Shown one piece after another: positions 10,310 through 19,003 of a stretch of 64,000 nucleotides of DNA (position 1 is the stretch's first letter; each line of letters opens with the position of its first letter). Below the pieces are notes generated by a model. It had not been told where the DNA came from, did no database searches, and saw nothing but the letters and a program-made list of their open reading frames with translations. Source of the DNA: Clostridium hydrogeniformans DSM 21757 (lineage in GTDB: Bacteria > Bacillota > Clostridia > Clostridiales > Clostridiaceae); the NCBI RefSeq assembly GCF_000686705.1, contig NZ_JMLJ01000003.1:372001-436000 (forward strand), read 5' to 3'. Made by a program: the position numbers and the translations under genes.

Positions 10310-10401
10310 TTTCTCTCCCTTACCTTTGGTTAAAAATAATAAACCAAGCTATTCTAAGCTTTCTATAAGACTTTAATATACACTCTTAATTTGCTAATTA
10401 G

Positions 10402-10491
10402 AAGACTTTTAATTTATACATCTTGATGAATCAATATAAATCAATAAAACTTTAATGAATAAGTTAATTTTTATTCTTAAATCCCTATATA
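10402..10491 (+). repeat. MITE-like dispersed repeat, copy B (degraded)
   Basis: Shares TTTTAATTTATACATC and CTTTAATGAATAAGTTAA with the family core. The right end (AAATCCCTATA) resembles the terminal repeat. The left end cannot be placed with confidence. Confidence 0.45.
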
Positions 10492-10584
10492 TGGTTCTTA
10501 CCTTAATTCTTAACTTATCCATGAACTTTCCTTTTGATCAATCAGCATTTATGGCTATATATAAGTTAAGTTAAAACCCCTATA
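10486..10584 (-). repeat. MITE-like dispersed repeat, copy F (inverted, diverged)
   Basis: Read on the minus strand it begins TATAGGGGTTTTAACTTAA, contains TTCATGGATAAGTTAAG in place of the core TTAATGAATAAGTTAAG, and ends near GGTAAGAACCATATA. It abuts copy B in the opposite direction. Confidence 0.45.
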
Positions 10585-10798
10585 TATTTCCTAGGAAATA
10601 ACTAACCCTACCGTATCTTAAGTAATACTTCTTTAATTCCAATAAAAAGTATATAGCCTTTAAATAAAGCAGTATCTATTCATTATTAAATATAAAATAA
10701 TATTTTATATTTAATAATATCATATATCTATAATTACCATCAATTATATTGTCCTCTAGACTCACTTCTTTTTTATTCCATATACTTTAAAGTAAAAA

Positions 10799-10837
10799 AG
10801 CTTTAGAAATGAAAATCACTTTCTCATTTCTAAAGCT
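10799..10837 (-). terminator. Terminator of the cysK-cysE operon
   Basis: Perfect 14-bp stem: AGCTTTAGAAATGA (10799-10812) with TCATTTCTAAAGCT (10824-10837). A TTTTTT run follows on the minus strand. Confidence 0.9.
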
Positions 10838-10858
10838 AAGATTTTTAACTATCCCTAT

Positions 10859-11437
10859 TTATATTACCATATCATTATATATATATTTATCTTCTCCTTT
10901 ATGATTCATAATATCTATAATTTTTCTTGATTTATATATTATTTTTGCAGGTATTCCTACAGCTGTTGTATAACTTGGTACATCTCTTAGTACAACTGAA
11001 TTTGATCCTATTTTAGAATTTTCTCCTATAACTATAGGTCCCAGTACCTTTGCCCCTGCTCCTATTATTGCACCACTTTCAACAGTGGGATGTCTTTTAC
11101 CTTTATCTTTTCCAGTCCCCCCCAGGGTAACTCCATGATATATGGTAACATCATCCCCTATTTCTGCAGTTTCTCCAATAACAACTCCCATACCATGATC
11201 TATAAATAATCGTCTTCCTATAGTAGCACCCGGATGTATTTCTATCCCTGTTATAAATCTTCCTATTTGAGATATTAATCTTGCTAGAAAATAAAGTCTT
11301 TTTTTATAAAAGAATCTAGATATTCTATGGTTTATTATGGCATGAAGGGATGGATATAGTAATACTTCATATATACTTCTTGCTGCTGGATCTTTGCTCA
11401 TTATATTTCTTACTTCATCTTTTAGAAATTTTATCAT
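10859..11437 (-). CDS. cysE: Serine O-acetyltransferase
   Basis: 192 residues, a short CysE (EpsC-like, as in Bacillus and Clostridium). An N-terminal helical segment ([15 protein letters not shown]) is followed by left-handed beta-helix hexapeptide repeats: [62 protein letters not shown]. It transfers acetyl from acetyl-CoA to L-serine to give O-acetylserine, the substrate of the CysK encoded 34 bp upstream. Both genes sit behind a T-box leader, so expression should follow charged tRNA-Cys levels. Confidence 0.95.
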   Translation of the reverse strand: MIKFLKDEVRNIMSKDPAARSIYEVLLYPSLHAIINHRISRFFYKKRLYFLARLISQIGRFITGIEIHPGATIGRRLFIDHGMGVVIGETAEIGDDVTIYHGVTLGGTGKDKGKRHPTVESGAIIGAGAKVLGPIVIGENSKIGSNSVVLRDVPSYTTAVGIPAKIIYKSRKIIDIMNHKGEDKYIYNDMVI

Positions 11438-11471
11438 AGTATAACCCCCTTCATCCTTTCTATTTTAAAAT

Positions 11472-12377
11472 TTACTCATATAATCCCATGGATAAATATT
11501 TTTCTCCTCCATCTGGAGCCACTGTTACAATAGTCTTATCTTCTCCTAAAGTTTCAGCCTTTCTTAAAGCAGCTATAATATTAGCTCCTGAGGATATTCC
11601 AACAAGTATACCATAATCCCTTGCCATAATTCTTGCCCCTTCAAAAGCATCTTCATCACTTATTGTTAGTACTTTATCTACTACATCCTTATTATATATA
11701 TCTGGAATAAAACCTGCACCTATACCTTGAATCTTGTGTGGTCCTGGTTCTCCTCCACTTATTACAGGTGATTTCTCTGGCTCTATAGCTATAACTTCCA
11801 CATTACTTTTGCTTTCTTTTAAAAGTTTTCCTACTCCTGATATAGTTCCTCCTGTTCCAACACCTGTCATAAATACATCTATATTAGGAACATCTTTTAA
11901 GATTTCTTCTGCTGTTGTTTTATAATGTTTGTTTGGATTAGCTATATTTACAAACTGTTGAGGAACAAAATAACCTTCATTTTCTTCTGAGAGCTCTTTA
12001 GCCTTTGATATAGCTCCCTTCATTCCCTTTGCTCCTTCTGTTAATATAAGTTCTGCTCCATAAGCCTTTATTATATTTCTTCTTTCTATACTCATAGTTT
12101 CTGGCATTACTATAATAACTCTATACCCCTTAAGTCTTCCTATCATAGCAAGGGCTATACCAGTATTACCACTAGTTGGTTCAACTATTGTATTTCCTTC
12201 TTTTAAATAGCCTATTCTCTCTGCTTCTTCAATCATTCCAAGAGCTGCCCTATCTTTTACGCTTCCACCTGGGTTATATCTTTCAAGTTTTACATATACC
12301 CTTGCCTTACCTTCTTTAGTATTTAGTTTAATTATAGGTGTATTTCCTATCATATCTATAGCTGAATTAAAAATCAT
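11472..12377 (-). CDS. cysK: Cysteine synthase (O-acetylserine sulfhydrylase)
   Basis: 301 residues, a fold-type II PLP enzyme. The Schiff-base lysine lies in [12 protein letters not shown], the substrate and phosphate loops in [12 protein letters not shown] and [13 protein letters not shown], and the C-terminal pyridine-nitrogen contact near GISSGANI. It makes L-cysteine from O-acetylserine and sulfide. It is the first gene of a two-gene operon with cysE, 34 bp apart, with an AGGAGG-type ribosome site just before the ATG. The T-box at 12.5-12.76 kb lies directly upstream. Confidence 0.95.
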   Translation of the reverse strand: MIFNSAIDMIGNTPIIKLNTKEGKARVYVKLERYNPGGSVKDRAALGMIEEAERIGYLKEGNTIVEPTSGNTGIALAMIGRLKGYRVIIVMPETMSIERRNIIKAYGAELILTEGAKGMKGAISKAKELSEENEGYFVPQQFVNIANPNKHYKTTAEEILKDVPNIDVFMTGVGTGGTISGVGKLLKESKSNVEVIAIEPEKSPVISGGEPGPHKIQGIGAGFIPDIYNKDVVDKVLTISDEDAFEGARIMARDYGILVGISSGANIIAALRKAETLGEDKTIVTVAPDGGEKYLSMGLYE

Positions 12378-12487
12378 AAACTTTTCCTCCTTAATAAATT
12401 ATCTTTCTAAAATTAATAGATTATATTATCACATTTAATAAATCATATTTCTAAATCTAAACCGTGGCCAACAGTTTTGTAAGTATA

Positions 12488-12760
12488 TAAAAAAGCCCCG
12501 TCTCTAAAACTTTAGAGACGAAGCTTGACTTCGCGGTTCCACTCTAATTGGGTATATGTACCCCAACTCAAAATTCTGGCACAAAACTATGCCTTATCCC
12601 TGTAACGGGGGATACCGTACAACCCTACTAATTTTCAGGCGCATACTCCAAAGGGCACTTCTCTTAACTTCCAGTGAGGATCTTTCACCACCATCCTCTC
12701 GCTGAAACCTTTCATTAAGGTACTTTCCTTCTTCAATGTATTTCCGAGTAATATGATACG
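12488..12760 (-). promoter_or_regulatory. T-box leader (tRNA-Cys) controlling cysK-cysE
   Basis: On the minus strand the leader has Stem I with the AG-bulge region (GGATGGTGGTGAAAG) and the T-box sequence AGTGGAACCGCG (12532-12543). It ends in a terminator whose stem is GTCTCTAAA/TTTAGAGAC extended by AAGC/GCTT, followed by a T-run. By position against the leuS T-box, the specifier is the TGC at 12655-12657, just before CCTTTGGAG. This is a cysteine codon, consistent with the downstream genes. Uncharged tRNA-Cys would favour the antiterminator. Confidence 0.92.
12493..12525 (-). terminator. Intrinsic terminator of the cysKE T-box
   Basis: AGCCCCGTCTCTAAA pairs with TTTAGAGACGAAGCT with two internal mismatches. 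On the minus strand it is followed by TTTTTTATA. Confidence 0.88.
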
Positions 12761-12773
12761 ATTTATATTATAC

Positions 12774-12802
12774 ATTATATACTGTTTTTCTTAATATGTT
12801 AA
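12774..12802 (-). promoter_or_regulatory. Housekeeping promoter of the cysKE T-box transcript
   Basis: On the minus strand: TTAACA (-35, 12797-12802), a 17-bp spacer and TATAAT (-10, 12774-12779). This places the transcript start just before the T-box leader. The remaining sequence up to the YgiQ gene (12803-13238) is AT-rich with no feature seen. Confidence 0.75.
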
Positions 12803-13238
12803 TAGAATTTTGTATTTATTTTTTAAATATTTTCTATAGGTAATATTAATTATATCAATAGTTATATTTATATACAATTTTTTATTTTCTATTCTATTTA
12901 ATTATATGCTATAACTTCTGATTATACATTATAACTTACTAAACAATAATCTAAACTACAAAATAATCTTATAAATATAAAATCCTATTTCTATATAGAT
13001 AATTATATTATCTAATTATAGTTAAAAACTTCTCTCTAAGTAAATAATTAATTTTTTAGCCCCCTATGCTTTAAATTAATATTAACTTTATATTTATAAG
13101 GCTTTATGTTAATATATAATGATTAATATTTTAGTTTAGTTAAAAAAATAACATGAAAGAATTAATCTACTTTTTATATCACAGCTAAATAGATTATTGA
13201 AATACCTTAAGTATAATAAGATTGGAGATAAAAATCAT

Positions 13239-15167
13239 ATGAAAATTGGAAAGAACTTTTTACCTATAAGTAAAGCTGATATGAGCTCTATGGGTATAGA
13301 AGAACTTGATTTTATAATAGTTACAGGGGATGCCTATGTGGACCACCCTTCCTTTGGTTCTAGTATAATTGGAAGAACTTTAGAATACAATGGATTTACT
13401 GTAGGTATAATTCCTCAACCTGACTGGAAAAACACTGATGACTTTAAAAAGCTAGGAAAACCTAGATTAGGATTCTTAGTTAACTCTGGAAATATAGATT
13501 CTATGGTTAACCACTATACTTCTTCAAAAAAGAAAAGAAGAGATGATCTTTATTCTCCAGGCGGAGAAGGCGGCCATAGACCTGATAGAGCAGTTATAGT
13601 CTATTGTAATAGGATAAGAGAGGCCTTTAAAGATGTTCCAATAATAATTGGTGGTATTGAAGCCTCTCTAAGACGTTTTACTCACTATGACTACTGGGAT
13701 GATAAAGTTAGACGAAGTATACTAGTTGATTCTAAGGCAGATCTTTTAATCTATGGTATGGGTGAAAAAACTATAGTTCAGCTTGCTAACCTTTTAAATT
13801 ATGGTATGAATATAAATAACATAACAAGTCTTAGAGGTACCTGTTACTTATCAAAGGACATGGAGAATATTAAAGATGCTGTTATTGTTCCAAGCTATGA
13901 AGAGGCAAGCACAGATAAAAATGCCTATAATGAAAGTTATAAGTTAGAATTCTATGAGCAGGATCCTATAAACGGAAATACTATAATACAAAAACATGGA
14001 GATAGATATCTAGTACAAAATCCTCCTCAAGAACCTTTAACTGTGGAAGATATGGATATATCCTATAATCTTCCTTATATGAGAACTTATCATCCTATAT
14101 ATGAAGCCAAGGGTGGAATACCTGCTATAAACGAAGTTAAATTTTCTATTACAAGTCATAGAGGATGTTTTGGTTCCTGTTCTTTCTGCGCTTTAACCTT
14201 CCACCAAGGGAGAATAATACAAAATAGAAGCCAAGAAAGCATTATAGATGAAGCTAAGCTTCTAACTACCTTAGATGACTTTAAGGGATATATTCATGAT
14301 ATAGGAGGCCCTACAGCTAACTTTAGACATAAGGCTTGTAAAAAGCAAGAGACTCATGGTGCTTGTAGGCATAGACAATGTATGCATCCTACTCCATGTA
14401 AAAATCTTAAAATTGATCATAAAGAATATTTAAGCCTTTTAAGAAAAGTACGTAAATTACCTGGAATAAAAAAAGTATTTATACGTTCTGGTATTAGATA
14501 CGATTATTTAATCCATGATAAAGACACTGAATTCTTTAATGATTTATGTAAACATCATATTAGTGGCCAATTAAAGGTTGCACCTGAACATGTGTCTGAT
14601 AAGGTGCTTCATCAAATGGGAAAACCTACAAAAGAAGTTTATAATAGATTTGTTAAAAAGTATTTTGAAATAAATAAAAAAATAGACAAAAATCAGTTTC
14701 TTGTACCTTATTTAATGTCCAGTCATCCTGGAAGTGATTTAAAATCTTCTATAGAACTTTCTTTATACATAAAGGATATGGGATATACTCCAGAGCAGGT
14801 TCAAGATTTTTACCCAACTCCTGGAAGTTTATCCACTACTATATACTATACAGGAATTAATCCCTTAACTTCTGAGAAGGTTTATGTTCCTAAAACCTCT
14901 AAAGAAAAAAATATGCAAAGAGCTCTTATGCAGTTTACAGTTCCTGAAAATCACAGCTTAGTTAAAGAAGCACTAACTAAAGCTGGAAGAGAAGATTTAA
15001 TAGGAAATGATAAAAATTGTTTAATCTCCTATAATCCAATAAGAAAACCTGTGAAAAAGAATAAACCTTCACATAAAACTACAGAAAAATCTAAGACTTC
15101 AAAGTCTTCTATGGATAAAAAAAGTTTTAATAGAAAACATAAGAATAATAAAGGTAAAAAAAATTAG
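13239..15167 (+). CDS. YgiQ-family radical SAM protein
   Basis: About 642 residues from the chosen ATG. An in-frame TTG at 13197 would add 14 residues, but GGAG at 13224-13227 and the family-typical [10 protein letters not shown]-terminus favour 13239. The N-terminal UPF0313 domain ([20 protein letters not shown]) is followed by a radical SAM core with the cluster motif [16 protein letters not shown] (CxxxCxxC). A C-terminal region precedes a Lys/Ser-rich basic tail. A further Cys/His-rich segment ([22 protein letters not shown]) may bind another cluster. The family is widespread but has no established reaction. Confidence 0.9.
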   Translation: MKIGKNFLPISKADMSSMGIEELDFIIVTGDAYVDHPSFGSSIIGRTLEYNGFTVGIIPQPDWKNTDDFKKLGKPRLGFLVNSGNIDSMVNHYTSSKKKRRDDLYSPGGEGGHRPDRAVIVYCNRIREAFKDVPIIIGGIEASLRRFTHYDYWDDKVRRSILVDSKADLLIYGMGEKTIVQLANLLNYGMNINNITSLRGTCYLSKDMENIKDAVIVPSYEEASTDKNAYNESYKLEFYEQDPINGNTIIQKHGDRYLVQNPPQEPLTVEDMDISYNLPYMRTYHPIYEAKGGIPAINEVKFSITSHRGCFGSCSFCALTFHQGRIIQNRSQESIIDEAKLLTTLDDFKGYIHDIGGPTANFRHKACKKQETHGACRHRQCMHPTPCKNLKIDHKEYLSLLRKVRKLPGIKKVFIRSGIRYDYLIHDKDTEFFNDLCKHHISGQLKVAPEHVSDKVLHQMGKPTKEVYNRFVKKYFEINKKIDKNQFLVPYLMSSHPGSDLKSSIELSLYIKDMGYTPEQVQDFYPTPGSLSTTIYYTGINPLTSEKVYVPKTSKEKNMQRALMQFTVPENHSLVKEALTKAGREDLIGNDKNCLISYNPIRKPVKKNKPSHKTTEKSKTSKSSMDKKSFNRKHKNNKGKKN

Positions 15168-15190
15168 GCTTGGATTTTACTCCAGGCCTA
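15165..15190. terminator. Bidirectional terminator between convergent genes
   Basis: TAGGCTTGGA (15165-15174) pairs with TCCAGGCCTA (15181-15190) with one mismatch. The stem overlaps the stop codons of both convergent genes. The plus-strand tail is TCTCTTTTTC; the minus-strand tail is also T-rich. Confidence 0.75.
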
Positions 15191-15838
15191 TCTCTTTTTC
15201 AAGCTTTTTATTCCATAATACAAGGTTATAAGAGAAACTAATTCCCCTATTAAAGTGTTATAATCCAAATTAAAACCTAAAAGAATAAGTATGTTTTCTC
15301 CTATTATTATCATAACAGAAACCATTACCATTATGATTCCACTCTCTATGCTATTCTTAACTCCATAGCTTATTATGCACATAAATAATATAAGACTTAA
15401 AATAAATATATATCCTATATTAATCCACCCTTGCTCTATATATTTCATAGCATATCCATATATAGGGTGTATTTCAAAGGATACCTGAACAAATTTTATA
15501 ATTCCTATATATATAATAATTAAAAAACCTAGAATTATAAAAATAAAATTTATTTTCAGCCCATCTTTCCTTAAAAAAATATAGTAACTTAATAATAAAA
15601 CTCCTGGAATCCCTATAATATTTAAGGATATTAAGTATCTTATATTATATATATGCTCTATGTTCTGCATTATAAATGTAAATAATAGTCCTAAATATCT
15701 AAGTATCAACCCTAGGGATACAATAGTGCAAAAAGTTTTTATCTTTTTAGGTCCATTATTATAGCTTGAAAAAATAATGTTTATTACAAAAAAAATATTA
15801 AGTAACAATAAGGTTAGATAAACATAAACTAAATTCAT
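15188..15838 (-). CDS. Multi-pass membrane protein of unknown function
   Basis: 216 residues with about seven predicted hydrophobic segments (first at 4-24, then about 36-56, 68-86, 95-114, 136-157, 165-186, 190-210) and only short loops. I recognise no catalytic motif. The size and topology resemble the seven-helix sensory N-terminus found on some histidine kinases, but here no signalling domain follows. It lies 45 bp downstream of the lipid kinase gene on the same strand and may be cotranscribed with it. No function is proposed. Confidence 0.6.
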   Translation of the reverse strand: MNLVYVYLTLLLLNIFFVINIIFSSYNNGPKKIKTFCTIVSLGLILRYLGLLFTFIMQNIEHIYNIRYLISLNIIGIPGVLLLSYYIFLRKDGLKINFIFIILGFLIIIYIGIIKFVQVSFEIHPIYGYAMKYIEQGWINIGYIFILSLILFMCIISYGVKNSIESGIIMVMVSVMIIIGENILILLGFNLDYNTLIGELVSLITLYYGIKSLKKR

Positions 15839-15883
15839 TTCATCATTCCTCTACTTTATTGCTACTTAATATTATTAAAAATA

Positions 15884-16765
15884 TTAGTTATTTATTCCTA
15901 ATATTTTAAGTCCACCCTTAATACATTCTATGTTTAGTGGAAAATCTGGTCCCTTCTCTCCATCAATATCTGTTACTATGTCCTCATTACACTCTACTCT
16001 TAGTTTATTTGTTTTAAAATAAATAACATTAGGATCCTCTAAATGCTCGCCCTTAAATATTCTTATAAATAAAGGTATTAATTCTCTTATTGAACATGCC
16101 TTTATTATTAAGATATCTAATTGACCATCTTCGGCATTAGCCTTATAGGCAAGTTTAAAATTCCCTGCAGTTTGCCCATTAAACACTAATATTAAGTACA
16201 TATCTCCGTCAAAATTAAACTCATCACTTTCAACTTCAACCTTTAACTTTCTAAAGTTCGGAAGTTGCTCTAAACCTTTTATGTAATAAGCAAGCTTTCC
16301 TATAGTGTTTTTAAGATTAACATCTGTCTTTTGAGAAACATCAGTAAAAAGACCTGCACTTGCAACATTTATAAAGTATTTTTCATTTATTCTACCAATA
16401 TCTACAGGTACTGGTGTAGAATTTAATATCTGTTCACAAGCCTTCTCTACATTAGGAGACATTCCTATAAACTTAGCAAAATCATTAGCGGTTCCAACTG
16501 GTAATATAGCTAGTGGTAAATCTATCCCCATAGACTTCATAAGGTTTACAATAGTATCAACGGTACCATCGCCTCCAGCCACAATTACATATTCATAAGT
16601 ATTATCAATGTCTGCAAAAGCTTTTTCAATCTCTATATCAAAGCTTATTCTATGAGGAACAACTATATATCCCTTTTTTTGATGAAGTCTTATAACAGTA
16701 TCAATGTCATTTAAAATGGCATTCTCCCCTGAAAAAGGATTATATATGAACTTGACCTTCTTCAT
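15884..16765 (-). CDS. Diacylglycerol kinase-family lipid kinase (DagK/YegS-like)
   Basis: 293 residues. The N-terminal nucleotide-binding domain holds FIYNPFSGE and the signature VIVAGGDGTVDTIVN, followed by LPVGTANDFAKFIG. The C-terminal beta-sandwich includes GLFTDVS and DGQLDILIIKACS. Soluble enzymes of this group phosphorylate diacylglycerol to phosphatidate on the inner membrane face, so recycling of lipid headgroup turnover is likely. Ceramide- or undecaprenol-type substrates cannot be excluded. Start supported by GGAGG upstream. Confidence 0.85.
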   Translation of the reverse strand: MKKVKFIYNPFSGENAILNDIDTVIRLHQKKGYIVVPHRISFDIEIEKAFADIDNTYEYVIVAGGDGTVDTIVNLMKSMGIDLPLAILPVGTANDFAKFIGMSPNVEKACEQILNSTPVPVDIGRINEKYFINVASAGLFTDVSQKTDVNLKNTIGKLAYYIKGLEQLPNFRKLKVEVESDEFNFDGDMYLILVFNGQTAGNFKLAYKANAEDGQLDILIIKACSIRELIPLFIRIFKGEHLEDPNVIYFKTNKLRVECNEDIVTDIDGEKGPDFPLNIECIKGGLKILGINN

Positions 16766-16989
16766 TGTTAACTCCTCCCAATTTCATTAAAAGTACAGAG
16801 TGATTATATCATTTTATATTAAAGGTGTCGAGTTACCTCAGAAACATATATGCAATATCCTTCCAATTAAACCCTCTATCCTTAATCTTTTTCTTAAATA
16901 CTTCTTAAATACCCCCATACCCTCTTATATAAATTTATAATATAAGGTATAATGGCAATAGCACTAATTATAATGGGAGTGATGTAACA

Positions 16990-17511
16990 ATGAAAAAAAG
17001 TGCAATACCAAATGCATTTACCCTTGGTAACTTAGCCTTTGGAGTTTTAGCAATACTTGCAACTTTTCATGCGGATTACAAGTTAGCAGCTATATTTATC
17101 ATATGTGCAGCTATTGCTGATAGATATGATGGAAGGGTTGCTAGATTATTAAATGTTGATAGTGAAATAGGTAAGGAATTAGACTCATTAGCTGATTTAG
17201 TTTCTTTTGGAGTTGCTCCTTCAATTCTTGTTTATAAACTATACGGCTTTATGAGCTTTGGAATTCTAGGATATTTTCTAGTTTTAATATTCCCTATATG
17301 TGGAGCTTATAGACTAGCTAGGTATAATATATCAAGTTTTGATGGAACATTTACAGGAGTTCCTATAACAATAGCTGGAACATTTATGGCATTATTTTGT
17401 TTACTTCAAGTAATAATTTTTGAAAAAACCTTAAATCCAATATTACCTATAATATTTTTAATTGTACTATCCTATTTAATGGTAAGTAAATTTAAACTTA
17501 AAAAGGTATAA
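16990..17511 (+). CDS. pssA: CDP-diacylglycerol--serine O-phosphatidyltransferase
   Basis: 173 residues with five or six membrane helices. The CDP-alcohol phosphotransferase signature is intact: DRYDGRVAR followed by GKELDSLAD (D-x2-DG-x2-AR-x8-G-x3-D-x3-D). The length and the FTLGNLAFGVLAI start are those of Gram-positive (type II) PssA. It makes phosphatidylserine from CDP-diacylglycerol and serine, the precursor of phosphatidylethanolamine. The ribosome site GGGAGTG precedes the ATG. A partner psd gene is not in the window. Confidence 0.9.
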   Translation: MKKSAIPNAFTLGNLAFGVLAILATFHADYKLAAIFIICAAIADRYDGRVARLLNVDSEIGKELDSLADLVSFGVAPSILVYKLYGFMSFGILGYFLVLIFPICGAYRLARYNISSFDGTFTGVPITIAGTFMALFCLLQVIIFEKTLNPILPIIFLIVLSYLMVSKFKLKKV

Positions 17512-17542
17512 AGTCCCTGGTTTAACACCAGAGACTTTTTTT
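17512..17542. terminator. Terminator of pssA (bidirectional)
   Basis: AGTCCCTGG (17512-17520) pairs with CCAGAGACT (17528-17536) with one mismatch, followed by a run of Ts on the plus strand. It also lies at the end of the convergent 112-residue ORF. Confidence 0.85.
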
Positions 17543-17880
17543 TATTTCTTATCTGTTGTCTTAGATAACTCACATTGAATATCTTCATATACAAATTCTG
17601 GACTTATACATCCCTTAATCTCCTCGGAATACATAACACAATAATCAAGATACCTACATTGACATCTTTTTAAGGCATCCGCTACATCATCTATTAAACT
17701 TCCAAGAGCTTCTGCTCTTTTAAGTGCATCTTTAACTTGACTTTTTTTAGCTAGAGCTATTCCATTAAGCTCATTAGCCCCTCCAATTAAGAGTCTATAT
17801 GAGTTAATAAGTCTTGTAAGCATTTCTTGCATTGCTATTATTTCTCTTTGCTGGCACTCCATTAAATCTCTATGACTCAT
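17542..17880 (-). CDS. Hypothetical protein, helical, four cysteines
   Basis: 112 residues. The first about 80 are predicted helical (MLTRLINSYRLLIGGANELNG, DALKRAEALGSLIDDVADALKR). A segment with clustered cysteines follows (CQCRYLDYC, GCISPEF, IQCEL). I do not recognise a family. It lies 78 bp downstream of the small acidic ORF on the same strand, with a plausible ribosome site, so it may belong to the rubrerythrin transcript. Cysteine spacing could suit a small metal site, but this is only a guess. Confidence 0.55.
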   Translation of the reverse strand: MSHRDLMECQQREIIAMQEMLTRLINSYRLLIGGANELNGIALAKKSQVKDALKRAEALGSLIDDVADALKRCQCRYLDYCVMYSEEIKGCISPEFVYEDIQCELSKTTDKK

Positions 17881-17958
17881 ATTCTATTCCACCTATGATA
17901 CATACTTCAAAACTAATATATTAATAGAGTACTTAAAATATTACTTAGTTTTTTTATA

Positions 17959-18141
17959 TTAATTTTTTAATTCTTCCTCAACATATTCTCCATCAATATG
18001 TTTAAACTCATCCTCATTATTCCCACTTGGAACTTCTTCTTCAGCTAAATTTCCTCTAAATAAGGACTCCTTATGATTAAATTCAAAATCCTCTTCCATT
18101 ATAACTGGCATTACAAAATATTTAGGATAAGCTATTATCAT
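17959..18141 (-). CDS. Small acidic hypothetical protein downstream of rubrerythrin
   Basis: 60 residues: a hydrophobic start (MIIAYPKYFVMPVIM) followed by a strongly acidic tail rich in Glu/Asp. Support for coding comes from a strong AAGGAGGAG ribosome site a few bases before the ATG and from its 14-bp spacing behind rubrerythrin. No family recognised; too short for confident inference. Confidence 0.5.
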   Translation of the reverse strand: MIIAYPKYFVMPVIMEEDFEFNHKESLFRGNLAEEEVPSGNNEDEFKHIDGEYVEEELKN

Positions 18142-18155
18142 ATCCCCACTCCTCC

Positions 18156-18698
18156 TTATTTATAATTTTCACAGTGAATTTTAAAATAACCTCTTGGATA
18201 TTTACATAATGGGCACACCATAGGTGCTTCTTTTCCTAAATGTATATATCCACAATTTAAACATTCCCATTTTTCTTCTTTATCTCTTTTATATAAGGTT
18301 CCATTCTTTAGTCTTTCGTATAACTCCATAAACCTTTTTTCGTGATTTTCTTCAACTTCTCTTAATTCCTTAAAAAAATCTGCTATTTCTAAGTATCCTT
18401 CACATCTAGCGATTTCCTCAAATTCTTTATATATCTTATCAGCCTCTTCTGCTTCTCCCATTGCAGCCTTCATTAAGTTCTTTTCCGTAGTTTCCATCTT
18501 TCCTAAGTACTTATTAAAAACCTCCCTGCCATGAGCAAATTCATTTTTAGCAGTCTCCATAAAAACATTAGCTATCCAGTGTTGTCCTTCACCTATTGCT
18601 TTTTCTGCGTATAAATCGTATTTATTCCTAGCTCTAGACTCCCCAGCAAAGGTCATCAAAAGATTCCTTTCTGTTTTTGAGCCTTTTACATTTTTCAT
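18156..18698 (-). CDS. rbr: Rubrerythrin
   Basis: 180 residues. An N-terminal ferritin-like four-helix domain carries the di-iron ligands (FAGESRARNKYD, KNEFAHGREV, EAEEADKIY, EVEENHEKRF). A C-terminal rubredoxin domain has paired CxxC motifs, CLNCGYIH and CPLCKYPRGYF. It acts as a cytosolic NADH-linked peroxidase (through rubredoxin/oxidoreductase partners) that protects anaerobes from hydrogen peroxide. It heads a possible small operon with the 60- and 112-residue ORFs. Confidence 0.95.
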   Translation of the reverse strand: MKNVKGSKTERNLLMTFAGESRARNKYDLYAEKAIGEGQHWIANVFMETAKNEFAHGREVFNKYLGKMETTEKNLMKAAMGEAEEADKIYKEFEEIARCEGYLEIADFFKELREVEENHEKRFMELYERLKNGTLYKRDKEEKWECLNCGYIHLGKEAPMVCPLCKYPRGYFKIHCENYK

Positions 18699-18810
18699 TT
18701 TTATAGCTCCTTACTCTATTATTGCTCTTATATATAAAATATTCTATATTCTCCAAAATGTTACTAATTTCTAATTATCTCTTTATAATGCCTCCTAGAG
18801 TTCTAAATTC

Positions 18811-18880
18811 AAAAGGCAATTTACACATCTGCCTAAAGCAAAATAAATCAGAAATATTTTTAATGAATAAGTTATCAATT
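18811..18880 (+). repeat. MITE-like dispersed repeat, copy C (degraded ends)
   Basis: Contains CAATTTACACATCTGCCTAA and AAATATTTTTAATGAATAAG, matching copy A closely in the centre; the terminal repeats are not recognisable. It sits in the 305-bp gap between sdaAA and rbr, which otherwise holds only a terminator. Confidence 0.5.
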
Positions 18881-18896
18881 TAAATAAAACTTAAAG

Positions 18897-18934
18897 AATC
18901 CACCTAGAATTTAATTTCTAGGTGGATTTTTTAA
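18897..18934. terminator. Strong hairpin after sdaAA
   Basis: AATCCACCTAGAA (18897-18909) and TTCTAGGTGGATT (18916-18928) form a perfect 13-bp stem. The better T-run (TTTTTT) is on the plus strand although the flanking genes are on the minus strand. It probably ends sdaAA but could also end a plus-strand transcript crossing repeat copy C. Confidence 0.75.
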
Positions 18935-19003
18935 TTTATTATTGTCTTATGATAATTATAAGTTTTAACACTTAAAATAAACTATTTCTAAAGAATATAA
19001 GTT

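Larger units (their letters stand above)
10310..10858. other. 549-bp intergenic region with repeat copies and a terminator
   Basis: No ORF seen. The interval holds a degraded repeat copy (B, core at about 10402-10491), an inverted copy (F, 10486-10584) abutting it, and the cysE terminator at 10799-10837. The rest is plain AT-rich sequence. Confidence 0.6.

Noticed and set aside
12641-12643. Alternative Cys specifier TGC in the cysKE T-box
   Set aside because: Comparison with the leuS T-box places the specifier just before the CCTTTGGAG segment, so TGC at 12655-12657 is preferred.
13197-13238. TTG start for the YgiQ-family protein
   Set aside because: No ribosome site precedes it, while GGAG is placed before the ATG at 13239 and the conserved domain begins there.
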